Positions 22,547 to 33,935 of a DNA stretch of 64,000 nt are shown here, piece after piece; the stretch's first letter is position 1; each line of letters opens with the position of its first letter. A program made the translations under genes and the position numbers. The notes under the pieces were generated by a model, which saw only the letters and a list, made by a program, of their open reading frames with translations, did not search any database and had not been told where the DNA came from. The stretch comes from Endomychus coccineus. Taxonomy: Eukaryota; Arthropoda; Insecta; Coleoptera; Endomychidae. Location: contig OY294067.1 in assembly GCA_958510875.1 (NCBI GenBank), forward strand, positions 280,693,242 to 280,757,241, in the 5' to 3' direction.

Positions 22547-24747
22547 CAGGTTGTTCCATCTCAGACGAGCCACCCCGTATATTTCTTATCCCATAGTGAG
22601 TGGAAAAATCTCCCGAAACACGTCGAATGATTTTGTTTGGGGGACACCTTTTGACGTATATTTGAGGCTTGAACGAGCAACCCCCTAATAGGGGGCGCTT
22701 CAACCCCTCAAAATTGAATAGGGGAGAGGGGTTGAGTGATACGTCATTTGAAAGGTCTTGGAAGCGCCTCTTTACAACGGTGTATGAAAAACGTAAATTT
22801 GATGAACCGTTTTCGCCAAAAATTAATTGTGTGGCTCGAATGCGCCACCTGGAATATTTTGGTTATTTGTACAATGTACAAGCTCATTTTTATTAAGCCT
22901 TTTTTACAAACTTAAACAATCTTCAAAAAATCACATTCGTAAAAAAATTGAATTGTGTTGTCATGCTTACAATGAAAAAAATTAAATCTGCGTGTTTAAA
23001 TCAAATGTTCAAATTGTCTTCCATTGACATCCATACAATAATACATTCTCTCAAACTAATAAATAAAAAAACAGCAAAAGATTTCCTTATGTTGCCTTCA
23101 TTTTTTGTTCTTAGAAGGTGTTTATCTGGTTTTAACGTTTCTTCGATCATTTCATGATTTTAATCAATCTGTTGAGATACTACTTTGCTGATTTGTTTGA
23201 AATTTCAAAAAATATGGTGTTCACATTGCAAGAACGTGTTAGCTTTTATTACCAAAATCAAAATTATGCCCGAGCGGCTGCAAGGATATTTAACGAAAAC
23301 CATCCCGAACGTAGCGTTCGCCATAAGTACGTAATGGAATTGATTTCAAAATTTGTGGAGACGGGCTCAGTAATGGATAAAAAAAGGGCACCCATTGGAA
23401 TTGTTAATGATGAAGGAGCCACCCATTGGAATTGTTAATGATGAAGGAGCAGCTGTGGCGGTATTGGGACATGTCCAACTGATGCCAAACACGCAATCTG
23501 TACAACTTTCTGCAGCTCCCGGTATTAGCCAATCTAACGTTTTCAGAATTTTACATAAACAAAAGTTCCATCCGTACAAAATTAAATTAATTCAGGAATT
23601 AAATGATGATGATTGGGATCGATGGCAAGAGATTTGCGAAATTATGGTCGAGCGTATCAACAATAACCCAAATTTCTTGTACAACGTTTGCTTTTCTGAC
23701 GAATGCACTTTTTTACTTAATGGAGAGGTTAACCGGCATAACTGTAGAATTTGGAGCGATACAAATCCTCATGTATTTCGAGAAGCTCACACTCAACATC
23801 GGGAAAAGCTAAACGTTTGGATAATAATTTTGGGAGACCACCTAATTGGACCTCTAATTATTCCTGGTGATTTAAATGGCGAAATTTATCTTGAAATGTT
23901 GGAAAATGCGATTGATCCGTCAATAACTGAACAATTAGAAAACGATCCTCTACTACTTGAACAACAATTGCATTTCCAACAAGACGGAGCTCCTCCTCAC
24001 TACGCCGCACCAGTTCGCCAATACCTCAATTTGCAATACCCCGGTCGTTGGATTGGATGAAGAGGTCCTATGGAGTGGCCTGCCCGATCTCCTGACCTGA
24101 ACCCTCTGGACTTCTCCTTGTGGGGACATCTTAAATCCAAGATTTTTGTGACTCAGCCTGAAAATTTGGACGAACTACGCTATTGTAAATGAGTGTCGTC
24201 AAATAACTCCAATTATGCTGAACCATGTTAGAGACGGTTTTCAGTCAAGATTGTATTATTGTATGAAAGTCAATGGAGGACAATTTGAACATTTGATTTA
24301 AACACGCAAACTTAATTTTTTTCATTGTAAGCATGACAACACAATTAATTTTTTTACGAATGTGATTTTTTGAAGATTGTTTAAGTTTGTAAAAAAGGCT
24401 TAATAAAAATGAGCTTGTACATTGTACAAATAACCAAAATATTCAAGGTGGCGCATTCGAGCAACAAAATTAATTTTTGGCGAAAACGGTTCATCAAATT
24501 TACGTTTTTCATACACCGTTGTAAAGAGGCTTCCAAGACCTTTCAAATGACGTATCACTCAACCCCTCTCCCCTATTCAATTTTAAGGGGTTGAAGCGCC
24601 CCCTATTAGGGGGTTGCTCGTTCAAGCCTCAAATATACGTCAAAAGATGTCCCCCAAACAAAATCATTCGACGTGTTTCGGGAGATTTTTCCACTCACTA
24701 TGGGATAAGAAATATACGGGGTGGCTCGCCTGAGATGGAACACCCTG
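22547..24747 (+). mobile_element. Long-TIR Tc1/mariner-type transposon, copy 1 (2201 bp, degraded)
   Basis: Flanked by TA (22545-22546 and 24748-24749), with ends CAGGTTGTTCCATCTCAGAC and inverse. The inverted repeats are about 490 bp each (about 22547-23045 and 24260-24747). The internal gene is broken: loss of the ELV codons near the start, a direct duplication of about 29 bp at 23391-23445, TGA in place of an Arg codon at 24058-24060, and a deletion near 24180. It is otherwise very close to the copy at 26996. Confidence 0.88.
23214..24300 (+). pseudogene. Transposase pseudogene of long-TIR copy 1
   Basis: Encodes the same protein as the intact copy at 27637: MVFTLQERV, HTH region AARIFNENHPERSVRHKY, catalytic core FSDECTFLLNGEVNRHNCR and QQDGAPPHY. 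Breaks: missing ELV codons, an in-frame stop before RGPMEWPARSPDLNP, a frameshift at the direct duplication near 23415, and a short deletion in DELR...IVNECRQ. It retains LDFSLWGHLKSKIF, one residue longer than the other copy in this motif. Confidence 0.85.
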
Positions 24748-24749
24748 TA

Positions 24750-26993
24750 TAAGAAATCAACCAATAAAAACGAAAATCCTTTCAATCTCCATTTGATAAC
24801 TTTATTCAGATACTACAAACTCTCTCTTTCCGTAATAGACAAATATTAATTTCTGAATAGTTAATACAAATATAAGCAATTCAAGTATATATGTAAATGT
24901 TCTTACTTATTTACATTTTATCACGACAAAAAACCCATTGATCTTGTGAGTAACCTGTTGTTTTGTATAGCAACTATTTTATAATTTTTATCCATTTTAA
25001 TACGTGTCAGTAACTGACACATAAGTTAAACTTTTTATATTGTAAACTTATATGTATTTTATTAACCTCGATGTATTTTTCATCCTTTAATTCTCAACCT
25101 CTTCTGTATTCATCTTTATTAAAACTAGTAGTAATCACAATTCTTATTGTAATGCCCTGAAGATGACTTTATAAAAGTCGAAAGCAGAGCTTAAGTGGTT
25201 TTAGTTATTCGACCTCTCCCCAACCAACTCTAAATCTGATTAACCAGCAAGGTCACAAAACATACAGAGAAGCTACTGTATTAGTGAAACTACAGTCACA
25301 TTTATTTCTTAGTGAAAATCGAGTTTTAAATAGATTTTTTATTCGAGTTTAGAATGGATTTTCATCACGTAATGAGTGATTCTAAGTATATACATGATGT
25401 TGGAAATAATACAGAACGATCACGCTGAGGAATTGAGCACACCTTGGTGCTCTCCCAGCGGCAGGTAACAATGCACAAGTCACCCGATGGTATCCTCAGA
25501 GATTATTTGGCAGACACGCGGCGACCTTATGTGAACTCAATTTTTACACATTTTACAACCATTTATAAGCCTTAAAAGAAAAAAATTGGGCAAACCTATG
25601 ACGAAGTAGTCACCGGCTGCCACTGATATATCACGTAAGAACATAAATAATCCACGCTTTGTTGCATACCTTGAAGACAATGAAAAACTGTTTATAATAA
25701 TGGGATAATTATAAATCTCGTCTTCAGATTTCCAATTATCAAATAATTGTTTGGTTTTTATTCAATTATAAGACACCGTAATTACGATCGAGCACGAATG
25801 AGTGAAATAACTAAAATTAAATGCAACCTTCAGTTTTAAATTGAACTGTAGTCGGCTATTTGTCAATTCAAGTAAAGTGACAACGTTCATAAATTGGGAC
25901 AGTAGTTTGGATATAAAATACCTATTTATAACATATTTTCTTATATACCAGACGGTTTAATTTACACGCATTAAACAATTCTCTACAAAGTAAGATGTTA
26001 GATCGACTATACATCAATTAATAATTCAATTACAATTATATTATATTTGAGTCAATACTGAAATTCAATTATTTACTTTTTACTCATTTGTGGGATGACT
26101 GTTGACAGCAAAATTACTATAAAACTTTACATGTCTTGTTTCTCACACTCACATTAATTTGCGCCATATTCTTTTATCATGTATTTAAATATAAGATCAT
26201 AAAATAAGAAATATGAGTATTGTCTGGAATCAAATCATTGCATTTCTTCTTTGTAATAACAGATAATAAATATGATACCAGGATTCTTTGTTATTTATAT
26301 AGTTACTTTTTAATTCAATTAAATTAGATTTTGGAGATATTTAAGGCACTGGGGTAATATTCATTATTTTGATGTGCTAGTGTAAACAAGTGAAAACAGC
26401 AAATTTAATACAAATAAATGATATCGATTTAAAGTTATACTCTTTCTCTTCTGAAGTTTAAATTTTATACCTATATTTGAAACTATTAGTCATCAGAAGT
26501 TCTATTTCTTATATCGTTTATGAACCTCTTGTAAAACATATGCAAAATATAACCGAAATGAATCTTGTCAAGAATATTTTCTTTTGACTTAACACTCGGT
26601 TTTCGTTTCAACTAAGTGATGAACGTGCTGCTACAAAAGTTAGTAAGCTCTTTGCTTCATAGTACGTTGAACAAAATTTATCCATATCAATATCATTAAT
26701 ACATATGCAACAGAAAATGAAATACACTTGCACTTAATCCAAGATAAGTAATATGAAAGATAATCTTCAAATTTGGATGGATACTAACTTCAATATTTAT
26801 TATACTATATTCATTGTTACTGACATAATAAGATTTGGAAATCGCGCATTGATTTGAATATTTTGAGTGTTTGTTTCCATAAATAATAATGCTTACTTTA
26901 ACATTACATCATGGATTAATAATAAAAACTTGAAGCTGAGAGTAAATTTTCCATATCTTTATCTAACTCTTTCAGGTGGAAGTAGAAACAGTA
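24750..26993. other. Spacer between the two long-TIR transposons
   Basis: AT-rich. Apart from the hammerhead-like motif at 25157 I see no gene or repeat pairing. Confidence 0.5.
25150..25190 (+). ncRNA. Hammerhead-like motif, probably 3' repeat of PLE 2
   Basis: CTGAAGA (25157-25163), one T, a perfect 6-bp stem GACTTT/AAAGTC around ATA, then GAAA (25080-series position 25180-25183). The arrangement equals that at 13.1 kb, extra U included, but the core reads CTGAAGA instead of CTGATGA. It is + strand like the PLE 2 relic at 21.85-22.5 kb; the 2.2 kb transposon at 22547 lies between them. Confidence 0.45.
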
Positions 26994-26995
26994 TA

Positions 26996-29153
26996 CAGGT
27001 TGTTCCATCTCAGACGAGCCACCCCGTATATTTCTTATCCCATAGTGAGTGGAAAAATCTCCCGAAACACGCCGAATGATTTTGTTTGGGGGACATCTTT
27101 TGACTTATATTTGAGGCTTGAACGAGCAACCCCCTAATAGGGGGCGCTTCAACCCCTCAAAATTGAATAGGGGAGAGCGGTTGAGTGATACGTCATTTGA
27201 AAGGTCTTGGAAGCCTCTTTACAACGATGTATGAAAAACGTAAATTTGATGAACAGTTTTTGGCAAAAATTAATTTTGTTGCTCGAATGCGTCACCTTGA
27301 ATATTTTGGTTATTTGTACAATGTACATGCTCATTTTTATTAAGCCTTTTTTACAAACTTGAACAATCTTCAAAAAATCACATTCAAAAAATTGAATTGT
27401 GTTGTCATGCTTACAATGAAAAAAATTAAATCTGCGTGTTTAAATCAAATGTTCAAATTGTCCTCCATTGACTTCCATACAATAATACATTCTCTCAAAC
27501 TAATAAATAAAAAAACAGCAAAACATTTCCTTATGTTACCTTCATTTTTTGTTCTTAGAAGGTGTTTATCTGGTTTTAACGTTTCTTCGATCATTTCATG
27601 ATTTTAATCAACAATTTGTTTAAAATTTCGAAAAATATGGTGTACACATTGCAAGAACGTGTTGAGCTGGTTAGCGTTTATTACCAAAATCAAAATTATG
27701 CCCGAGCGGCTGCAATGATATTTAACGAAAACCATCCTGAACGTAGCGTTCGCCATAAGTACGTAATGAAATTGATTTCAAAATTTGTGGAGACGGGTTC
27801 AGTAATGGATAAAAAAAGGGCACCCATTGGAATTGTTAATGATGAAGGAGCAGCTGTGGCGGTATTGGGACATGTCCAACTTATGCCAAACACGCAATCT
27901 GTACGACAACTTTCTGCAGCTTCCGGTATTAGCCAATCTAACGTTTTCAGAATTTTACATAAACACAAGTTCCATCCGTACAAAATTAAATTAATTCAGG
28001 AATTAAATGATGATGATTGGGATCGAAGGCAAGAGTTTTGCGAAATTATGGTCGAGCGTATCAACAATAACCCAAATTTCTTGTACAACGTATGCTTTTC
28101 TGACGAATGCACTTTTTTACTTTATGGAGAGGTTAACCGGCATAACTGTAGAATTTGGAGCGATACCAATCCTCATGTATTTCGAGAAGCTCACACTCAA
28201 CATCGGGAAAAGCTAAACGTTTGGGTAGGAATTTTGGGAGACCACCTAATTGGACCTCTGTTTATTCCTGGTAATTTAAATGGCGAACTTTATCTTGAAA
28301 TGTTGGAAAATGCGATTGATCCGTTAATAACTGAACAATTAGAAAACGATCCTCTACTACTTGAACAACAATTGCATTTCCAACAAGACGGAGCTCCTCC
28401 TCACTACCCCGCACCAGTTCGCCAATACTTCAATTTGCAATACCCCGGTCGTTGGATTGGAAGAAGAGGTCCTATGGAGTGGCCTGCCCGATCTCCTGAC
28501 CTGAACCCTCTGGATTTCTTCTGGGGACATCTTAAGTCCAAGATTTTTGTGGCTCAGCCTGAAAATTTGGACGAACTACGCCAACGAATTGTAAATGAGT
28601 GTCGTCAAATAACTCCAATTATGCTGAACCATGTTAGAGACGGTTTTCAGTCAAGATTGTATTATTGTATGGAAGTCAATGGAGGACAATTTGAACATTC
28701 GATTTAAACACTTAGATTTAATTTTTTTCATTGTAAGCATGACAACACAATTCAATTTTTTTACGAATGTGATTTTTTGAAGATTGTTTAAGTTTGTAAA
28801 AAAGGCTTAATAAAAATGAGCTTGTACATTGTACAAATATCCAAAATATTCAAGGTGGCGCATTCGAGCAACAAAATTAATTTTTGGCGAAAACGGTTCA
28901 TCAAATTTACGTTTTTCATACACCGTTGTAAAGAGGCTTCCAAGACCTTTCAAATGACGTTCACTCAACCCCTCTCCCCTATTCAATTTTGAGGGGTTGA
29001 AGCACCCCCTATTAGGGGGTTGCTCGTTGAAGCCTCAAATATACGTCAAAAGATGTCCCCCAAACAAAATCATTCGGCGTGTTTCGGGAGATTTTTCCAC
29101 TCGCTATGGGATAAGAAATATACGGGGTGGCTCGTCTGAGATGGAACACCCTG
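26996..29153 (+). mobile_element. Long-TIR Tc1/mariner-type transposon, copy 2 (2158 bp, intact frame)
   Basis: Flanked by TA (26994-26995 and 29154-29155), with the same ends as copy 1. The inverted repeats cover 26996-27489 and 28658-29153, about 495 bp, unusually long for this superfamily. The transposase gene occupies 27637-28707 and its last 16 codons and stop lie inside the right repeat. LINE A copy 2 begins almost directly after the right TA. Confidence 0.9.
27637..28707 (+). CDS. Transposase, DD41D-type Tc1/mariner superfamily, uninterrupted
   Basis: A 356-aa uninterrupted frame. I chose the ATG at 27637 (MVYTLQERVELV) because the family begins there; an in-frame ATG at 27598 adds 13 residues. 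Order: N-terminal HTH (AAAMIFNENHPERSVRHKY, about 20-45), second helical region (RQLSAASGISQSNVFRILHKH, about 88-108), catalytic Asp in FSDECTF, second Asp in QQDGAPPHY, third in SPDLNPLDFF. I count 41 residues between the second Asp and the Asp of NPLD, hence DD41D. The motif reads LDFFWGHL, one residue shorter than LDFSLWGHL in copy 1 (3-bp deletion), which could impair activity. It would bind the TIRs and cut at TA. Confidence 0.9.
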   Translation: MVYTLQERVELVSVYYQNQNYARAAAMIFNENHPERSVRHKYVMKLISKFVETGSVMDKKRAPIGIVNDEGAAVAVLGHVQLMPNTQSVRQLSAASGISQSNVFRILHKHKFHPYKIKLIQELNDDDWDRRQEFCEIMVERINNNPNFLYNVCFSDECTFLLYGEVNRHNCRIWSDTNPHVFREAHTQHREKLNVWVGILGDHLIGPLFIPGNLNGELYLEMLENAIDPLITEQLENDPLLLEQQLHFQQDGAPPHYPAPVRQYFNLQYPGRWIGRRGPMEWPARSPDLNPLDFFWGHLKSKIFVAQPENLDELRQRIVNECRQITPIMLNHVRDGFQSRLYYCMEVNGGQFEHSI

Positions 29154-29185
29154 TATAGGTTAAGTATTTACATGGCACACCTATT

Positions 29186-30015
29186 GTGAGGGCATCAATA
29201 AGATGCCGTCTGCAGCGAGGCTACGCAAGGCTCTCTTCAATTGACACAGGATCAGTGATTCTGCCGAAAGGGGAGTACAACGTCATAGCCGGACGAGACG
29301 CTATGACATCTAATGTCGGTGCATTTGCCGGGGTCTGACGACAACTTCATAGTCACACCACCCTAGGACTTCCGTGCCAACGAGAAAGCGATGGAGAGAA
29401 AGGATGGCCTCGAACGTGGTAAGCTGTGGAAGAGTGCGCTGGGCCATCTCGAGCTTTGCACCCTACAATTCACCCGGCTCCCTTACAAGAGGGATTGGAG
29501 CGTATCACCATTTCGGTGCTCCGGATATTACGATTTTGTATCTACTATGGCTTTATACCAAGGCTTTGGAGGTCGGTCAAAGTCGTTTTCATTCCTAAGG
29601 CGGGAAGAACTGACTTCATTCAAGCCAAATCTTTCCGTCCTATCAGCCTCACATCTTTTCTCTTGAAAGCGCTGGAGAGGCTGATCGATAGGTATATCAA
29701 AGACGGAGACATTAAAGGATTTTTCGCTTCAACGTCGACAGTACGCCTATCAGGCGGGCAAATCAACCGAGAAGGCCCTTCATCATCTGGTTACCCAGAT
29801 CGAAGGAGCTATTAGTCTTGGACAGTGCGCCATAGGCGTTTTCCTAGATATCGAAGGGGCATTCGACAATACCTCCTTCGACTCCATGTGTCATGCTGCG
29901 GAGAGACACATAAATGATCACACCTTGGTCAGGTGGATAAGATCATGCTCTACAGCGTCGCGTGTACACACCTCACCCGAGGGTGCCCTCAGGGAGGACT
30001 ACTGTCTCAGCTCCT
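29186..30015 (+). pseudogene. LINE A copy 2: reverse transcriptase fragment
   Basis: Starts with a frame equivalent to INKMPSAARLRKAL (compare 38.13 kb), then RT motifs: LRILRFCIYYGFIPRLWRSV, KVVFIPKAGRTDF, AKSFRPISLTSFLLKALERLIDRYI, and in a shifted frame FLDIEGAFDNTSFDSM with the catalytic Asp of RT motif A. GCPQGG-like residues occur near 29985. The element stops at about 30015. Frameshifts near 29745 and 29820 make it inactive. Confidence 0.82.
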
Positions 30016-31834
30016 TTGGTGCCTTTGTTTGTAAACATTTATTCAATCAAATCGTTAGTTGTATTCAAAAACATTGAAACCCTGCCCCATCTGACAACAA
30101 CGGCTGACCTTGATCCATGACGTCACATCATTCTTAACATAAATGAACTATATAATCGGTGTTCTTGAAAAAAGTAAAGCAGGTATTGAAAATAATAATA
30201 AAAGTGAAATTGCATTTGTTTGTTTATGATTTCCTAAGTTAATTGTTGGGAAATTTTGAACCAGATTCACCACCTATGAATATGGATGGTACAGGAATTA
30301 TAACATTCTTGGAACTCGAACACGGTTAATTAATTATTGATTCACATTCACAAGTACACCCGATAGTTTCCAACCAACGTTTCGATATATTAACGAGATT
30401 AGAATACGGACATGAATTGAAATATGCTAAACAATAAGTTTCCGTTACAAAATCAACAGCCGGAGTCTGTCACAGGATGAATAAAGATAAAACGTATGTT
30501 CACATCATTGTTGTCATAAATTCATGAGAGCGAAAACTGAATTAGCTGCGAGTGCGATGAGGTAATATCAAAGTATCTATTGTTTTTGAGAACTAGGTCG
30601 CTAATAACAATGTACAAAATTCAATGAAGGATTCACTGAAGTTTATAACAACTTTATCAAGACGTAATTCAAATGGAACTCTGACGTAAAGAAGACTTCA
30701 CGCCCCATCAAACTCGAAAATATGAACAAATGAAAATACGATACCTTGTGTTAAATATAACTAAGTTTAATGAGACATGTTGGGCCGGCACAGTAATCAT
30801 AGCGCTCAACACGCTAAATCCGGTAACAAATAAGAGTACAAGTATCGCTAATTAGTTACCGTAGACAACAATTTATCGCTCCAATATAATAATAAACATT
30901 GAGGTGTGTGCTGGCTTGACTCGCCAGGACATAACCTACGAACTGATTTTATTTATCTTCGATTTGGTTCAGCACTGTTAGATACAATTTATTGCAAACA
31001 ATTTGAGGTAAATAATTGTTCTTAAAAAGAAAATAAACAAAAATATGATGCAATTATTTAGGGAGTTGCAAAGAAAATTGTTTTGCCCTGCAGGCCTCAT
31101 AAATTTCAGATCCAATCCTGTTTCTAAATATAGATAGATAACGGATGTTTTTTAGCTTAATTGAATTTTAATTGGAATAAAACACATACAATAGACTCCG
31201 ATAGTGTGACGCCAAAACTCCACTTTTCAATGCCGTAGATTCAAATGCGTATTTTAAACCTTTATCAAATTGGTCTTTACTAATAAATTAAAGACTTCAC
31301 TACCGTGGATAGTTTACTATAACGACGAAATAATCACCCTTATCCACTAAAAATACTGTCAAAGTACTAACGACTTTTCAGCTAACAAGTAGCCATTATC
31401 AAAATAAACTGAATTAGTACAAAAAATGTGCCTGTTTGAATACTATTTGGAATTAATAATGTAAATAAGGGATTACCCTCAGCTGGAGATATATTTGCAG
31501 TGAACGGAAATAGGGAAATTAGAGCCATTTCTTTCAAAATAATTCAATGAAATTCAAAAGTTTCACTTATCATCTGTTGAGGACATAAATAGACTAACAG
31601 ATATTCAATATTAAAATTTAGTTAGGTGTAAGGGATAATAAATAGATTACCAAGATTTCATATATTCAGAATGGATGCTTACGATATTTATAGCTAATAC
31701 CTAATATGCAGTGTTGTTGACCTGGGTCTTGATGGTTATTTAGAGCATTGTTATTTGGTTTAATATTTTGTGTGTTGGTACATTGCTTTACCTACTATAA
31801 TCAGAAAAACCCAGTCAACAACCCTTAGTATAAG
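30016..31834. other. AT-rich intron, nothing recognised
   Basis: No coding signal. The 3' end of PLE 3 would be expected here but is not recognisable. Confidence 0.5.
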
Positions 31835-32105
31835 TATAGTAATTTCAATTCAAATGTTCTCAAGATGTTAGTTTGGCATCCACTGGTATATTTGTAAATA
31901 AAGAAACAACGTCCAAGGAAATTAATAGGTGATCTACGGGTACGGATTGATTTTTATATAAACTCATTAAAATGCCTTCACATAAAATTCATTCTTTCCT
32001 ATTATATTTTCGATAGATTTTGATAAATTATAGGTAGGCGCTCCAATATTACTTACAATGGGTCTTAAAGGTATTGTTATGATTTCATTTCCTACACAAC
32101 ATAAA
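31835..32105 (-). pseudogene. Penelope-like element 3: reverse transcriptase fragment
   Basis: Minus strand reads IPLRPIVSNIGAPTYNLSKSIENII, and after a frameshift LISLDVVSLFTNIPVD. 'SLDVVSLFTNIP' containing the motif A aspartate is a hallmark of PLE RTs. The GIY-YIG domain expected downstream (lower coordinates) was not recognised. Pseudogene. Confidence 0.78.
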
Positions 32106-32771
32106 ATGATAAAATTTGAACTTACCGAACATTAAAATTAGAAAAGATTAATATAATATATAAAATATGGAATTAAAAACATTATTAAAAGTTAATTTAT
32201 AAGTAGTATAAGGTATTAAACAATGTATAACAAAATAAACCAGAATGTAATATAGAATAAGAAGTATAAAAGAAGAAACAGTGAAAGTGGATAAACGTAC
32301 AGTGATACGAAAGAGGAAATCATAAGTGAAATGATTCCAAGACTATCAGAAGATAGCACAAACTATTAAAATATGTTATAGATTCAAGATACAATTAGGA
32401 AATTTGAGTTATATAATGTTATAGAAATGTTATTGATATTTTATATTATGTATTAGATTTAAGAATTGACAAATGTCAAAATTGAGATAAATATTGGAAT
32501 AATCAAGTTAATATGAACCTAATCATAGGTTATCTTATACCAAAATATGTGGAAAAATGTAGGCAATATCAATTCAAATAGCAGAATGCATCATCACATA
32601 ATTTGAAAATCTTCAATAATTCCAAATTTCAAGAATACTCTATTCTGATTGGTAGAGACAATTAGATACTTCAAATTGGTCAACAATTAAAAAGTTATGT
32701 CAGTTACAACAATGACCAAGGCTTCCTAGATAAGGAAAGAAAGACATCAACTGGCGTCATTTTGGAAGTCC

Positions 32772-32810
32772 TATAAAAAGGAAATCTGAAATGGAAACCA
32801 GACAGTTTTC
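32772..32810 (+). promoter_or_regulatory. TATA box with initiator-like sequence, possibly LTR or repeat promoter
   Basis: CTATAAAAAGG at 32771-32781 is followed about 31 bases later by ACAGTTTTC, an arthropod Inr-like sequence (consensus TCAGT). The spacing matches a core promoter. The element it would serve is not identified; a solo LTR is one possibility, but I could not define ends. Confidence 0.3.
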
Positions 32811-33849
32811 GCATTTACATCTGAGATCCAAAGCATCTTCTGCAGCTTCCATAACCTTAGTTTTTGGTAACTACGGAGAACTCAAGTAGTCTCTGTAGCT
32901 TCGATAAGTTAAAGTAACCGAAGCAAGTAAATTATTCCTACGAATCAAGTAGTGTTCTTGAGTATTCGAACAAAGTTTAAGGTTATAATAACCACAGTTA
33001 ATAAGTAACATCGTAGAATATCCAGTCTTCGATAACGTTCCCGTATATTATTGAAGAAGTTTTATATCTTAAAAGAATAAAACAAGTTAACAATTTTATC
33101 AACAGTTCCTGAATTTATAAAGAAGTAACAACGTAGTTTACCTTGTGTATAGTTTTTCAAAGCAGAGCATTGTGTTTTAAAGTGAATAATCAAATCATCA
33201 AGAAGATAAAATCAACTGAACATTGCCAACATTTTCTATCATATTATTGGATATAAACTAAAAGTAAGTTTATTTATAATATCCTCATTGTATCGTTATT
33301 TGTATATCTGAATGAAACATTGTCGTATGTAAACAAGAATTAATAATAAGTAGTTTTGAGGTTAAACATAGAAATTTCAGAACATAAAATATAAATATAA
33401 AATCTGTAACCTGAGATATAACATAGAGTCATAAATATTTAAATATAGAAACTTTTAACATTCAAACAAAATATTGTGTTTAATTCCATATAATATAAGA
33501 AGATCAATTTCATTCAAATCAAACATATAAAAAATAAATTCAAAACATTCAAATCAAAATAAAAAGCTAGCCGGTAGAATAAAATAAAATAAAAAGTAAA
33601 ATTCAAATATAATGTCATAAAGAATTAAAAAAATTGTAAAGAGTTTCTTAACAGTATATTACTTTTATGCAGTTTTGGAAGCTCATAGATATAAGGTGCT
33701 TCCCCATTATGTTAAATTAATTTATTTTTCAAACCAATAGGGATTATCATATTTTTGTTCCATTTATTTATTAATTTATTCATGTCATTTTGTACTGATA
33801 GTGTAGGGCTGTAGGGTATTATAAAAAATTAAAATCTGTGGTTTTAGAC
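32811..33849. other. AT-rich intron, possibly repeat-derived
   Basis: Strongly A-rich with no open frames of note; possible transcribed flank of the TATA site at 32772. Confidence 0.4.
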
Positions 33850-33935
33850 ATTAATACGTCTTCTGATGATGATCGGGAGAGCGAAACGTACGTAAAAACG
33901 AAAATAATAAGCATATGTGTTAGTGTGACCTATTT
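33850..33935 (+). ncRNA. Hammerhead-like motif, PLE terminal repeat (copy of 13.1 kb)
   Basis: An inverted copy of the sequence at 13.09-13.19 kb. CTGATGA (33863-33869), extra T, a stem with one mismatch (GATC/GAGC), GAAA (33883-33886), then ACGTACGT and the shared GCATATGTGTTAGTGTGACC. The stem mismatch suggests decay. No PLE coding relic was recognised immediately upstream. Confidence 0.5.

Noticed and set aside
22669..23157. Open frames in the left TIR of transposon copy 1
   Set aside because: They are antisense or shadow readings of the long inverted repeat, mirrored in the right repeat.
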